DNA of 64,000 bases, taken from the NCBI RefSeq assembly GCF_001431725.1, contig NZ_CP013106.1, forward strand, positions 1,364,001-1,428,000, in the 5' to 3' direction. The notes under the pieces are model-generated. The model ran no database searches. It was not told the origin of the DNA and saw only the letters and a list, made by a program, of their open reading frames with translations. The position numbers were made by a program, and so were the translations under genes. The stretch is from Halomonas huangheensis. GTDB lineage: Bacteria > Pseudomonadota > Gammaproteobacteria > Pseudomonadales > Halomonadaceae. Positions within the stretch are counted from its first letter, which is position 1. Each line of letters opens with the position of its first letter. Shown here piece by piece: positions 17,414 to 27,222 of this stretch.

Positions 17414-18358
17414 TCAGACATCTTCCGTTGCTGGCACACAGGGGCGCTGGAGACCGGTGGCCTGCGTCGGACTCTCGAGGTGCTCGAGTATCCACTCGAT
17501 GAATCCCTTGACCTTACTGACTTCTCCCTTGTGTTCGGGATAGGCCAGGTAATACGAACTGTTGCTGACCAGCGAGAACGACCAGGGAATCACCAATTGG
17601 CCGGTCTGCAACTCTTCCTCGGCAAGGAAGCGGGGAACCAGCGCTACACCACAGCCCGCTCGGGCCGCTTGCATCGCCATATAGAAGGTGTCGAAGCGGG
17701 GTCCATGATAGCTGTGCGGTGTGTAGCAACCCTGAGCCTCGAACCAGTCATGCCATGCTTCTGGTCGTGTTGCGTTCTGCAGCAACACCAGTCCTGTCAT
17801 ATCCAGTGGAGTTCTTACACCTTCGGGCGGTAGCGCGGATGGTGCGCATACTGCCACGACTTCTTCATCGAGCAGCTTGACGCATTCGGCTCTGGGCCAG
17901 ACGCCATGTCCGAAGAAGAACGCCACATCGACACGCTCCTCCTCAAGGTCAAAAGGCTCCACTCGGTTGCTGATGTTCAGATAGACATTGGGATGGCGGA
18001 AGCGGAAACCGTTGAGTCGCGGAATCAGCCAACGGGCGCCAAAAGTGGGAAGGGTAGTGACATTGAGCACTTCACTCTGGCCACCGTAGGACTGCATGTA
18101 CCGTGTCGACATCTCGACCTGGGCGAGAACCTTGCGTACTTCAGTGAGATAGAGAGAACCCTCGGGAGTGACCTGCAGTCGCTTGCGCACACGACGAAAG
18201 AGCGGGTGTTCGAGGATCGACTCGAGTTGGGCAACCTGTTTGCTGACCGCGCTCTGCGTCAGGCTCAACTCATCCGCTGCTCGGGTGAAACTCAGATGCC
18301 GGGCCGATGCTTCGAAGCATTGCATGGCGGCCAGAGTGGGGAGGTGTCGGCGGTTCAT
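17414..18358 (-). CDS. LysR-family regulator, GcvA-like, of the aminoadipate module
   Basis: A 314-residue LysR protein. The winged helix (about residues 8-65) contains ASARHLSFTRAADELSLTQS and VSKQVAQLE. The C-terminal effector domain has the ARWLIPRLNGFRFRHPNV segment typical of the GcvA/AmpR-like group. It diverges from amaB across a 124-base space and lies upstream of the aminotransferase on the same strand, so it probably controls both. The coinducer is likely an intermediate such as pipecolate or aminoadipate. Confidence 0.88.
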   Translation of the reverse strand: MNRRHLPTLAAMQCFEASARHLSFTRAADELSLTQSAVSKQVAQLESILEHPLFRRVRKRLQVTPEGSLYLTEVRKVLAQVEMSTRYMQSYGGQSEVLNVTTLPTFGARWLIPRLNGFRFRHPNVYLNISNRVEPFDLEEERVDVAFFFGHGVWPRAECVKLLDEEVVAVCAPSALPPEGVRTPLDMTGLVLLQNATRPEAWHDWFEAQGCYTPHSYHGPRFDTFYMAMQAARAGCGVALVPRFLAEEELQTGQLVIPWSFSLVSNSSYYLAYPEHKGEVSKVKGFIEWILEHLESPTQATGLQRPCVPATEDV

Positions 18359-18482
18359 GGAGTGCTCTGAATAAGAAAAAAAGGAATGATGTTGGTATAA
18401 AACGTCGTTTGAGACGGGTCAAGCCTGAGGGCAATACTGCGGGTGTTGCGTATTCAAGCCGAGTCACCCTCAGGAGAAGATA
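18359..18482. promoter_or_regulatory. Divergent LysR/amaB control region
   Basis: A 124-base space between divergent genes. It holds two dyads: CGTC-N6-GACG (18403-18416) and AATAC-N12-GTATT (18433-18454). Either could be the LysR binding site. AGGAG precedes the amaB start by 6 bases. I cannot define the -35/-10 boxes with confidence. Confidence 0.4.
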
Positions 18483-19976
<1,494 letters not shown>

Positions 19977-19985
19977 GCGTAGCGT

Positions 19986-20014
19986 CTGCCCGGCGCTGTT
20001 GATGCGCTGGGCAG
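19986..20014 (+). other. Intercistronic hairpin amaB / NSS transporter
   Basis: CTGCCCGGCGC (19986-19996) and GCGCTGGGCAG (20004-20014) pair over 11 positions with one G-U pair and a 7-base loop. No T-run follows. It may set the relative level of the two parts of the operon or protect the mRNA 3' end. Confidence 0.55.
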
Positions 20015-20054
20015 GCGTGAGAGTGCTCTCTGCAACCTGTCATGGAGCCATGCA

Positions 20055-21506
20055 ATGACAACAACAATTGCTCGAGAACAGTGGGGTAGTCGTTTTGGCT
20101 ACCTGATGGCCGTCATCGGCGCAATGGTCGGTGCTGGCAATATCTGGCGCATGCCTTATGTCACCGGAGAAAACGGCGGTGGCGCCTTTCTTATTGCTTA
20201 CTTTGTATTGCTCTACCTGATTGCAGTGCCAGGACTGATGGGAGAAACCAGCCTTGGTCGCTATACCCGTCAGGGGCTGATCGGAACATTCCGACGGATC
20301 TATGGCAACAATCGTCTCGTTGGTTTGGGTCTGGTGATCCTGATCTTCAACATTGTGCTGATGTCGTACTACTCCTCGATCGTGGGGTGGTCGATCTACT
20401 ACGCCTATCACGCCTTGATTGGCACCTTCACTCAGACGGCTTTTGACACTGCGGCCCTATGGCAGTCATTCAGTCAGAATACGGCGCTCAATGTTGGCAT
20501 GCACAGCATCGCCATGCTGATGGTGACTGGCATCCTGCTCTTCGGTATCAAGGGCGGCATCGAGCGGTTGGCCAAGTGGATGATGCCGACTCTGACCGTA
20601 GCACTGATTGCGATTGCCATCCGAGGTCTGACCTTGCCGGGTGCCCTGGCAGGGCTTGAGTTCAGTTTTTCTCCCAACTGGGAATATCTCGCTCGTGGTG
20701 AAACCTGGTTGGCTGCCCTCGGCCAGGCGTTGTTTTCCACTGGCCTCGGCTGGGGGATCGCCCTGACTTATGGCAGCTATCTGGGCCGTAACGACGATAT
20801 TCCCCTCGGTGGAGGTGTCTTTACCGCCATCGGTAATACCAGCTTCGGTCTGTTGGCCGTCTTTGCAGTCTTTCCCATCGTGTTTGCCTTTGGCATTTCT
20901 CCAACATCCGGCCCTGAGCTGGCCTTTGTCGCACTGGCCAGTGCTTTCGGCAGTATGACTGGTGGCTATGTCTGGGCGTTGCTGTTCTTTATGGGATTCT
21001 TCTTTGCCAATCTAACTACGGCGCTGGCCATCACTGAGGTAGGGGTAACGACCTATCGCGAGGAGCGCAAGACACCGCGTACGCGTGCGGTGCTGGCGAT
21101 CTGTGGCCTCATCTGGTTGTTGGGGATCCCGAGTGCCATGAATGCCGATATCCTGGGCTACCTGGATTTCGTGTTGGGCAATTGGGGATTACCTCTGGCC
21201 ACCTTCATCATCATGGTGACCATCGGCTGGAAGTTTGATGCCAACAGATTGCGCGTTCTGAGCCTCAACCGAGGTGCGGATCTCTATGTGCCGAGCATCT
21301 GGGAAGCGACAGTACGCTACCAGATTCCGCTCATCATGCTGGGCATCATGGCGTACTTTCTCTACAGCAATCTTGGCGATGCACCGCTCAAGACAGTCAG
21401 TGGGTTAGTGGTGCTTACCCTGATGATCCCATTGTGCATGGCAATCATGGGCCGCTATGAGGAGCGTCAGGCTACCGGCAAGGTTGTGGGAGGGCAGGTT
21501 TCATGA
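20055..21506 (+). CDS. Neurotransmitter:sodium symporter (NSS/SNF) family amino-acid transporter
   Basis: A 483-residue membrane protein with about 11-12 helices. The first helix reads GYLMAVIGAMVGAGNIWRMP, the unwound Na+-binding helix of LeuT-fold NSS transporters, and it continues YVTGENGGGAFLIAYF. These proteins import amino acids with Na+. Its place between amaB and amaA suggests lysine, pipecolate or a related imino acid as substrate; that is inference. GGAG at 20044-20047 supports the start at 20055. The stop overlaps the next ATG by 4 bases. Confidence 0.9.
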   Translation: MTTTIAREQWGSRFGYLMAVIGAMVGAGNIWRMPYVTGENGGGAFLIAYFVLLYLIAVPGLMGETSLGRYTRQGLIGTFRRIYGNNRLVGLGLVILIFNIVLMSYYSSIVGWSIYYAYHALIGTFTQTAFDTAALWQSFSQNTALNVGMHSIAMLMVTGILLFGIKGGIERLAKWMMPTLTVALIAIAIRGLTLPGALAGLEFSFSPNWEYLARGETWLAALGQALFSTGLGWGIALTYGSYLGRNDDIPLGGGVFTAIGNTSFGLLAVFAVFPIVFAFGISPTSGPELAFVALASAFGSMTGGYVWALLFFMGFFFANLTTALAITEVGVTTYREERKTPRTRAVLAICGLIWLLGIPSAMNADILGYLDFVLGNWGLPLATFIIMVTIGWKFDANRLRVLSLNRGADLYVPSIWEATVRYQIPLIMLGIMAYFLYSNLGDAPLKTVSGLVVLTLMIPLCMAIMGRYEERQATGKVVGGQVS

Positions 21507-21790
21507 GTACTTCAGCTATCGTCGTCATGGTGGCATCCATCATCGCGCTGTGGGGCGTTGCCATACTGGCGCTGGTCTATTCGATGCGTCAGGAGGATCG
21601 CAAGTTGGTATTGCTGCAGGAGCAGGGGGATTTCGAGCCCTTCTCTCCCGCAGCACAACGTGACATCGAGGATTGGATAAGGCGGCACCCGGAGGGGCAG
21701 GATGCCGATGAGATGCGTGAGCTCCTTGATGCTCAACAGCGCTCCTTGCAGCGAAATTCCCGCCAGTTCTATCTCTGGCCGGACGCCTGA
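21503..21790 (+). CDS. MetS-like small subunit of the NSS transporter, with long soluble tail
   Basis: A 95-residue protein. One hydrophobic helix (about residues 5-27: IVVMVASIIALWGVAILAL) begins MSTSAI, as in the MetS family of NSS transporter small subunits. Most MetS proteins are only 30-60 residues; here some 65 further residues follow, charged and probably helical (FSPAAQRDIEDWIRRHPEG). It overlaps the transporter gene by 4 bases (ATGA), which signals translational coupling. MetS is needed for transport by MetP in Corynebacterium; a similar role here is inferred. Confidence 0.75.
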   Translation: MSTSAIVVMVASIIALWGVAILALVYSMRQEDRKLVLLQEQGDFEPFSPAAQRDIEDWIRRHPEGQDADEMRELLDAQQRSLQRNSRQFYLWPDA

Positions 21791-21815
21791 GTCAGGTATT
21801 GAAGTGAGCCGTGAA

Positions 21816-21847
21816 TACCGTTCAACAGCTGCGGCTGTTGAACGGTA
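21816..21847 (+). other. Intercistronic hairpin before amaA
   Basis: TACCGTTCAACAGC (21816-21829) and GCTGTTGAACGGTA (21834-21847) form a perfect 14-bp stem with a 4-base loop. No T-run follows on either strand, so a simple terminator is unlikely. It sits 39 bases before amaA and could be an mRNA processing or stability element, or a dyad operator. Confidence 0.6.
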
Positions 21848-21886
21848 AATACAATAATGCAGTACCAATACTGGGCGGGAGGTTCC

Positions 21887-23167
21887 ATGCAGGACCGTTG
21901 TCTGTGGTATGACACCTCTCCTGAGGCCGCGCTGACACTGGCAGCGCTGAGCGAGGAGTGTGCAGCTGAGGTTGTGGTGATCGGAGGCGGTATTACCGGG
22001 CTCAGCACAGCACTTCACCTTGCCGAGGCAGGAGTTGACGTGGCCTTGATCGAGGCTGGTGAGATTCCCTCCGGAGGTTCGGGGCGTAATGTCGGACTGG
22101 TCAATGCCGGTTTGTGGATTCCTCCCGACGATATCCTCGAAACGCTGGGGCAGGAGGACGGGGAGCGTGCCAACACGCTCCTTGGTGGCGCGCCGGCGGA
22201 GGTGTTCTCACTGATCGAGCGGCATGCCATTGACTGCCATGCGACGCATACCGGCACCCTGCATCTGGCCCACAACATCAAGGGCGAAGAGGAACTGGCG
22301 AGGCGGGCGGAGCAGTTTGTGCGCCGTGGTGCTCCCGTAGAGCTTGTCGAGGATGACGAGTGTCGTCAAAGAGTCGGAACACAACGCATCCGGCGGGCAT
22401 TGCTGGATCGCAGAGCCGGAACGATCAACCCGGCAGCCTATACGCGTGGCCTTGCACGAGCCGCTGTGAAAGCGGGCGCACGTCTGTTCACGCATAGCCC
22501 GGCGCGAGGCGTTACGCGCCAGGCAGATGATTGGCTGGTTTCCTCAACGGTTGGCAGCATTCGAGCCCCGCGTGTCGTGTTTGCCACCAATGCCTACACC
22601 GAAGATCACTGGAATCAGGTGCGTGAGCACTTCTTCCCGGGCCACTTCTTTCAGGTCGCTTCACCACCTCTTCCGGACGAGCTCGCCGGCGATATTCTGC
22701 CCGAGGGGCAGGGGGCTTGGGATACCCGCATGGTATTGAGCAGCATGCGTCGCGATGCCGAGGGTAGGCTGATCCTGGGCAGTCTGGGACGTGGTGATGG
22801 GCGACCGAAGCCGTGGATTCGTTGTTGGGCGGATCGCATTCAGCAGCATTATTTTCCGCAGTTGGGCAAGGTCGACTGGGAATGTACCTGGACGGGAAGA
22901 ATTGCCTTCACCCCGGAGCACACCCTGCGTCTTTTCGAGCCTGCACCGGGAATTCTGGGCGTGGCAGGTTACAACGGCCGCGGTGTCACCACAGGAACCG
23001 TCGTCGGTAAGGGCTTCGCTCACTACCTGGTCAGCGGAAACGATGACCTGTTGCCATTGCCGATTCGCTCCTACCGACCAGTACGCGCAAGACCGGCATG
23101 GAGTTGCGGCTATGAGAGCGGCTTCACGCTTTATCACACTGGGCAGTGCTTGCGTGTGGTGACGTGA
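21887..23167 (+). CDS. amaA: L-pipecolate oxidase (FAD-dependent, DAO family)
   Basis: A 426-residue flavoprotein of the D-amino-acid oxidase/glycine oxidase fold. The FAD-binding Rossmann motif VVVIGGGITGLSTALHLAEAG starts at about residue 29, and EAGEIPSGGSGRNVGLVN is the typical second contact. The C-terminal GYNGRGVTTGTVVGKGFA closes the FAD site. AmaA oxidises L-pipecolate to delta1-piperideine-6-carboxylate. ATG 21887 has GGGAGG 5 bases before it and is preferred over ATG 21857. The neighbouring amaB and the dpkA gene elsewhere in the window supply the flanking steps, which raises confidence in the specific name. Confidence 0.82.
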   Translation: MQDRCLWYDTSPEAALTLAALSEECAAEVVVIGGGITGLSTALHLAEAGVDVALIEAGEIPSGGSGRNVGLVNAGLWIPPDDILETLGQEDGERANTLLGGAPAEVFSLIERHAIDCHATHTGTLHLAHNIKGEEELARRAEQFVRRGAPVELVEDDECRQRVGTQRIRRALLDRRAGTINPAAYTRGLARAAVKAGARLFTHSPARGVTRQADDWLVSSTVGSIRAPRVVFATNAYTEDHWNQVREHFFPGHFFQVASPPLPDELAGDILPEGQGAWDTRMVLSSMRRDAEGRLILGSLGRGDGRPKPWIRCWADRIQQHYFPQLGKVDWECTWTGRIAFTPEHTLRLFEPAPGILGVAGYNGRGVTTGTVVGKGFAHYLVSGNDDLLPLPIRSYRPVRARPAWSCGYESGFTLYHTGQCLRVVT

Positions 23168-23216
23168 TGCCTCTGCTTTGTGATGGTTCCCCATGTGCCA
23201 TGTCGGGGCATCTCGC

Positions 23217-24341
23217 CTATACCCGCGTCCAGTGCCCCTCTACATGGGAGGCCTCGATGGCATCGATCATGCGGTTGACCCGCCAGGCTGCGTGGAAATC
23301 CGGGTAGAGGGGCTTGCCGGAGACAATGCCCTCCACCAGATCACGGATCTCGATGATCTTCTGGTCGTTGTAGCCGAGTCCGTGACCAGCAGCAGGGCTG
23401 AATGCCGCATAGTCGGGGTGCTCGGGGCCGACCAGCAGGGTACGAAAGCCACGGCGTCCTTCGGGGCCTTCACTTGTATAAAGCTGTAGCTCGCTCATGC
23501 GCTCTTGATCGAAGACGAGGCTTCCGCGGGTCCCGGTCACCGTATAGGCCAGGCCCATCTTGCGTCCGGTAGCAATGCGTGAGGTTTCGATGTTGCCGAT
23601 CAGGCCTCCATCGAAGCGCAGCAGTGCCTGGGCATGATCATCGTTCTCCACTTCACCGAAACCGCCACTATTGCCGGGCAGTGGGCGTCTCGCCGTCACC
23701 GTCTGCAACTGACCGAAGACTTCCACGATGTGCTGGCCGGTGAGGAATTCGGCCATGTTGAGTATGTGCGAGCCGAGATCCCCTAGAGCACCCGCCCCTG
23801 CGGTCGCGCGGCAGGTGTGCCAATCCAGAGGGCTGGTGGGATCAGACAGATAGTCTTCATTGTGGCGGCCACGAAAGTGAACCAGCTCACCGATCTCGCC
23901 GCTGGCGATGATCTCTCGGGCTAGTTGAGTGGCGGAATTGCGAATGTAGTTGAAGCCCACCAGAGTCTTGACCCCGGATGACTCGGCGGCCTCAACCATT
24001 GCGGCGGCATCGGCGGCGCTGAGTGCCAGTGGCTTCTCGGCATAAACGTGCTTGCCGGCCGCGATGGCGGCCAGTGCCATCTCCTTGTGCAGGAAGTTGG
24101 GTGCGCAGATATCGACCACATCGACCTTGGGGTCCTCCACCAATGCTCTCCAGTCGCCGGTCGAGCGAGTGAAGCCCAGTTCCGTGGCCTTGTGTGCAGC
24201 GAGTTCATCATTCACCTCGGCCAACAATTCGCAGACCGGGAATGCCGGCAGGGAAAAGACCGTGGGCGCGGCTTTCAGGGCGATGGCGTGGGCCTTGCCC
24301 ATGAAGCCAGTACCGATCAAGCCGATATTCAGTGTCTTCAT
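23217..24341 (-). CDS. Gfo/Idh/MocA-family oxidoreductase of the inositol operon
   Basis: A 374-residue NAD(P)-dependent dehydrogenase. The Rossmann motif GLIGTGFMGKAHA (7-19) and the catalytic-region EKPLALS are present, followed by the family's C-terminal sheet domain. It is the last gene of the long minus-strand inositol operon, 53 bases after iolE. It is distinct from the IolG encoded divergently, so it may handle scyllo-inositol, D-chiro-inositol or a related polyol. The substrate cannot be read from sequence. It converges on amaA with 49 bases between the stops. Confidence 0.85.
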   Translation of the reverse strand: MKTLNIGLIGTGFMGKAHAIALKAAPTVFSLPAFPVCELLAEVNDELAAHKATELGFTRSTGDWRALVEDPKVDVVDICAPNFLHKEMALAAIAAGKHVYAEKPLALSAADAAAMVEAAESSGVKTLVGFNYIRNSATQLAREIIASGEIGELVHFRGRHNEDYLSDPTSPLDWHTCRATAGAGALGDLGSHILNMAEFLTGQHIVEVFGQLQTVTARRPLPGNSGGFGEVENDDHAQALLRFDGGLIGNIETSRIATGRKMGLAYTVTGTRGSLVFDQERMSELQLYTSEGPEGRRGFRTLLVGPEHPDYAAFSPAAGHGLGYNDQKIIEIRDLVEGIVSGKPLYPDFHAAWRVNRMIDAIEASHVEGHWTRV

Positions 24342-24394
24342 TCCAGCCTCGTTGTGTTCGATGTCAGTCCTGAGAGGTGTGTCACGTCATGCGC

Positions 24395-25297
24395 TCATTC
24401 GTTGATGGCGAAGCCAGCCTGCTCAGCGAGCGATCGCAGATTGTGGTGACCCAGGCGGGCATATGTCAGCGGATGCGCCACCTTGGGATCCTGCTCTGCT
24501 TCAACGATTAACCAGCCCTGATAGCCGCTCTCGCGGAGCTGTGTCAGGGTGGGCAGAAAGACGATGTCACCGTCACCGGGTACGGTGAACAAACCATCAA
24601 GCACGCCATCCAGAAAGCTCTTGTCGCGGTTGCGCAGTTCGTCTCGCACGGAAAAGCGCATATCCTTGCAGTGCACGTGCTGGATGCGAGGGGCGTAGCG
24701 CCTGGCGATTGCCAGCGGATCGCCACCGGCGCCCACCAGATGGCCGAAGTCTAGTAGTAGACCCACCGAGTCACGGGTGCTGTCCATCAGCCGCTCGATG
24801 TCTGCCTGGCTTTCCACCACGCTGCCCAGATGATGGTGATAGGCCATATGCACGCCTTGTTTCCTGAGATAGTCGCCGACCACCTCCAGTCCTTCACAGA
24901 GGCGCTGCCACTCGCTATCGCTGAGATGTGGTCGCCGGGACAGCGGGGTGCGTTGGTCAGTGTGGATGCAGCGGGAGACTTCGCAGAACACCATCACCGT
25001 GGCACCGCATTGCTTGAGCAACTGTAGATGTGCTTCGACCGCGGCAATCTCTTCCTCTGGGCTGCGTTCCAGCAGGCGACCGGAGTACCAGCCGGAAACC
25101 AGCGACAGATCATGATGATCCAACACCGCGGACAGCGCAGCGGGAGTACGGGGAAACTTGTGGCCCAGCTCGAAGCCAGAGAAACCGGCTTGGCGTCCCT
25201 CCTCAAGGCAGACTTCCAGTGGAGTATCGCCGCCGAGACTCGGTAGATCGTCGTTGGTCCAGGTCAGAGGATTGATTCCCAGGCGTACGCTGGTCAT
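24395..25297 (-). CDS. iolE: Inosose dehydratase
   Basis: A 300-residue TIM-barrel protein of the xylose-isomerase-like superfamily. It begins MTSVRLGINPLTWTNDDLP, the classic IolE N-terminus. Metal-ligand regions are visible in LLLDFGHLVGAG, IQHVHCKDMR and WLIVEAEQDP. IolE removes water from 2-keto-myo-inositol to give the trihydroxycyclohexanedione that IolD opens. The open frame extends upstream, but ATG 25297 has CGGAG 8 bases before it and gives the normal length. It sits between iolD (55 bases upstream) and the Gfo/Idh gene. Confidence 0.93.
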   Translation of the reverse strand: MTSVRLGINPLTWTNDDLPSLGGDTPLEVCLEEGRQAGFSGFELGHKFPRTPAALSAVLDHHDLSLVSGWYSGRLLERSPEEEIAAVEAHLQLLKQCGATVMVFCEVSRCIHTDQRTPLSRRPHLSDSEWQRLCEGLEVVGDYLRKQGVHMAYHHHLGSVVESQADIERLMDSTRDSVGLLLDFGHLVGAGGDPLAIARRYAPRIQHVHCKDMRFSVRDELRNRDKSFLDGVLDGLFTVPGDGDIVFLPTLTQLRESGYQGWLIVEAEQDPKVAHPLTYARLGHHNLRSLAEQAGFAINE

Positions 25298-25352
25298 GGG
25301 TGTGCTCCGGGGTTGGGGAAACGATGGGGCCATCTGGCCCGCTCCAGGGAAA

Positions 25353-27200
25353 TCAGCGATGCTGACGGCGCTTGGCCTCGTTATATCCTTGATAGGCCTT
25401 CTGTACCTGCTCTCGCTGCGACACCTCGGGTACAGCAACCTCCCACCAGGCACCGCCCTCAGCAGTGCTGGGCAGTGGGTCGGTGTCCAGTGCGATCACG
25501 TAGGTGGTTCTGGCTTGACGGGCACGCTGTAGCGCCTGCTCGAGCCCGGCGATGTCATGGACATGTTCGGCCTCACACCCCAGGGCGCGAGCGTGGGCAG
25601 CGAAGTCAACCTTGGGAGCGCCTTCGGGGCCGGTTTGGCAGTCCTCAAGCAGATTATTGAAGCCACTGCCACCGGTGGCCTGTTGCAGCCGGTTGATACA
25701 GCCGAAGCCTCGATTGTCGAGGACCACTACGATGAGTTTGTGACCCAGCATCACCGAAGTGGCGAGTTCCGAGTTGTGCATGAGGTAGGATCCGTCGCCC
25801 ACCATGACGAATACCTCCCGTTGCGGGTGGGCCATCTTGACGCCCAGGCCACCTGCGATCTCGTAGCCCATGCAGGAATAGCCGTACTCCACGTGGTAGC
25901 TGCCGGGGCCGGAGCATTGCCATAGTTTGTGAAGTTCACCCGGCAGACCGCCAGCAGCGCACACCACCGTGCCATCTTCTCCGGCCTGACGGTTCACGGC
26001 ACCGATCACCTGAGCATCGCTGGGCAGGGTGCCCCCCTCGTCCGCTGTGACCCTGGCGACTACATCGCACCAGCTGTGCTTGAGATGCTGGGCCTGTTCG
26101 TGCCATTGGGCAGAAGCTCGCCAGTTCCCGAGCCCTGCATCGAGTAACGCCAGGCCATCGAAGGCATCGCCGATCAACGCCTGGGCATGATGCTTCTGGC
26201 TATCGAAGCGCCCCACATTAAGGGCTACCAGCGTCAGGTCATCGCGTTCAAACAGTGTCCTGGATCCGGTAGTGAAGTCCTGAAGGCGGGAGCCGACGGC
26301 GAGAATCACATCGGCCTGCTCGGCGAGATGGTTGGCGGCTTCGCTGCCGGTAACGCCGATCGCACCAACCGCACAGGGATGAGAATCCGGGAGGGCACCT
26401 TTACCGGCCTGAGTTTCGGCAACCGGTACGTCATGGGTGACTGCGAAGTCAGCGAGGCGTTGGCAGGCGCCGGCGTAATGTACTCCGCCGCCAGCGATGA
26501 TCAGCGGACGTTCGGCGCGGCTGAGCACAGCAATGGCTTCTTCGAGTTCGCGAGGGTCCGGCTGGGGACGGCGGATGTGGTGTACCCGGCGTTCAAAGAA
26601 GCTTCGAGGATAATCGTATGCGAACGTCTGTACATCCTGAGGCAGTGCCAGGGTCGCCGGGCCACAGTTCTCCGGATCGAGCAGCGTGGCCAGTGCCTGG
26701 GGAAGGCTGGTCAATAGCTGCTCCGGCCTCATGATACGGTCGAAGTAGCGCGATACGGGGCGGAAGCAATCATTGACCGTGGTTGAAGGGTCACCAAAGT
26801 GTTCCACTTGCTGCAGCACTGGGTCAGGGGCACGGGTCGCAAAGGTATCGCCTGGCAACAGCAGAATCGGCAGGCGATTGGCATGGGCGAGGCCCGCGGC
26901 AGTGACCATATTGGTGGCTCCGGGGCCAATCGAGCTGGTGGCTGCCATCATTCGGCGCCGACCGTTGGCTTTGGCAAAGGCGATGGCTGCATGGGCCATG
27001 GTCTGTTCGTTGTGAGCACGCCAGGTGGGTAACTTGTCCCGCTCGTGGTACAACGCCTCGCCGAGACCGGCGACGTTACCGTGACCGAAGATGGCGAAAA
27101 CGCCTTCAAACAAGGCCACCTCGGCGCCATCATGTTCGATGTGCTGGGCCGCCAGGTATTTGACCAGCGCCTGAGCCATGGTGAGTCGGATGGTGTTCAT
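25353..27200 (-). CDS. iolD: 3D-(3,5/4)-trihydroxycyclohexane-1,2-dione hydrolase
   Basis: A 615-residue thiamine-diphosphate enzyme. The N-terminal domain has the catalytic-Glu region AHNEQTMAHAAIAFAKA, and the C-terminal domain has the ThDP/Mg2+ motif GDGSYLMHNSELATS. IolD hydrolyses the C-C bond of the cyclic dione to 5-deoxy-D-glucuronate. The size fits the family (about 610-640). It starts 22 bases after the iolC stop in the same operon. Confidence 0.95.
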   Translation of the reverse strand: MNTIRLTMAQALVKYLAAQHIEHDGAEVALFEGVFAIFGHGNVAGLGEALYHERDKLPTWRAHNEQTMAHAAIAFAKANGRRRMMAATSSIGPGATNMVTAAGLAHANRLPILLLPGDTFATRAPDPVLQQVEHFGDPSTTVNDCFRPVSRYFDRIMRPEQLLTSLPQALATLLDPENCGPATLALPQDVQTFAYDYPRSFFERRVHHIRRPQPDPRELEEAIAVLSRAERPLIIAGGGVHYAGACQRLADFAVTHDVPVAETQAGKGALPDSHPCAVGAIGVTGSEAANHLAEQADVILAVGSRLQDFTTGSRTLFERDDLTLVALNVGRFDSQKHHAQALIGDAFDGLALLDAGLGNWRASAQWHEQAQHLKHSWCDVVARVTADEGGTLPSDAQVIGAVNRQAGEDGTVVCAAGGLPGELHKLWQCSGPGSYHVEYGYSCMGYEIAGGLGVKMAHPQREVFVMVGDGSYLMHNSELATSVMLGHKLIVVVLDNRGFGCINRLQQATGGSGFNNLLEDCQTGPEGAPKVDFAAHARALGCEAEHVHDIAGLEQALQRARQARTTYVIALDTDPLPSTAEGGAWWEVAVPEVSQREQVQKAYQGYNEAKRRQHR

Positions 27201-27222
27201 GAGAGGGCCTCCTGGAGAATGC

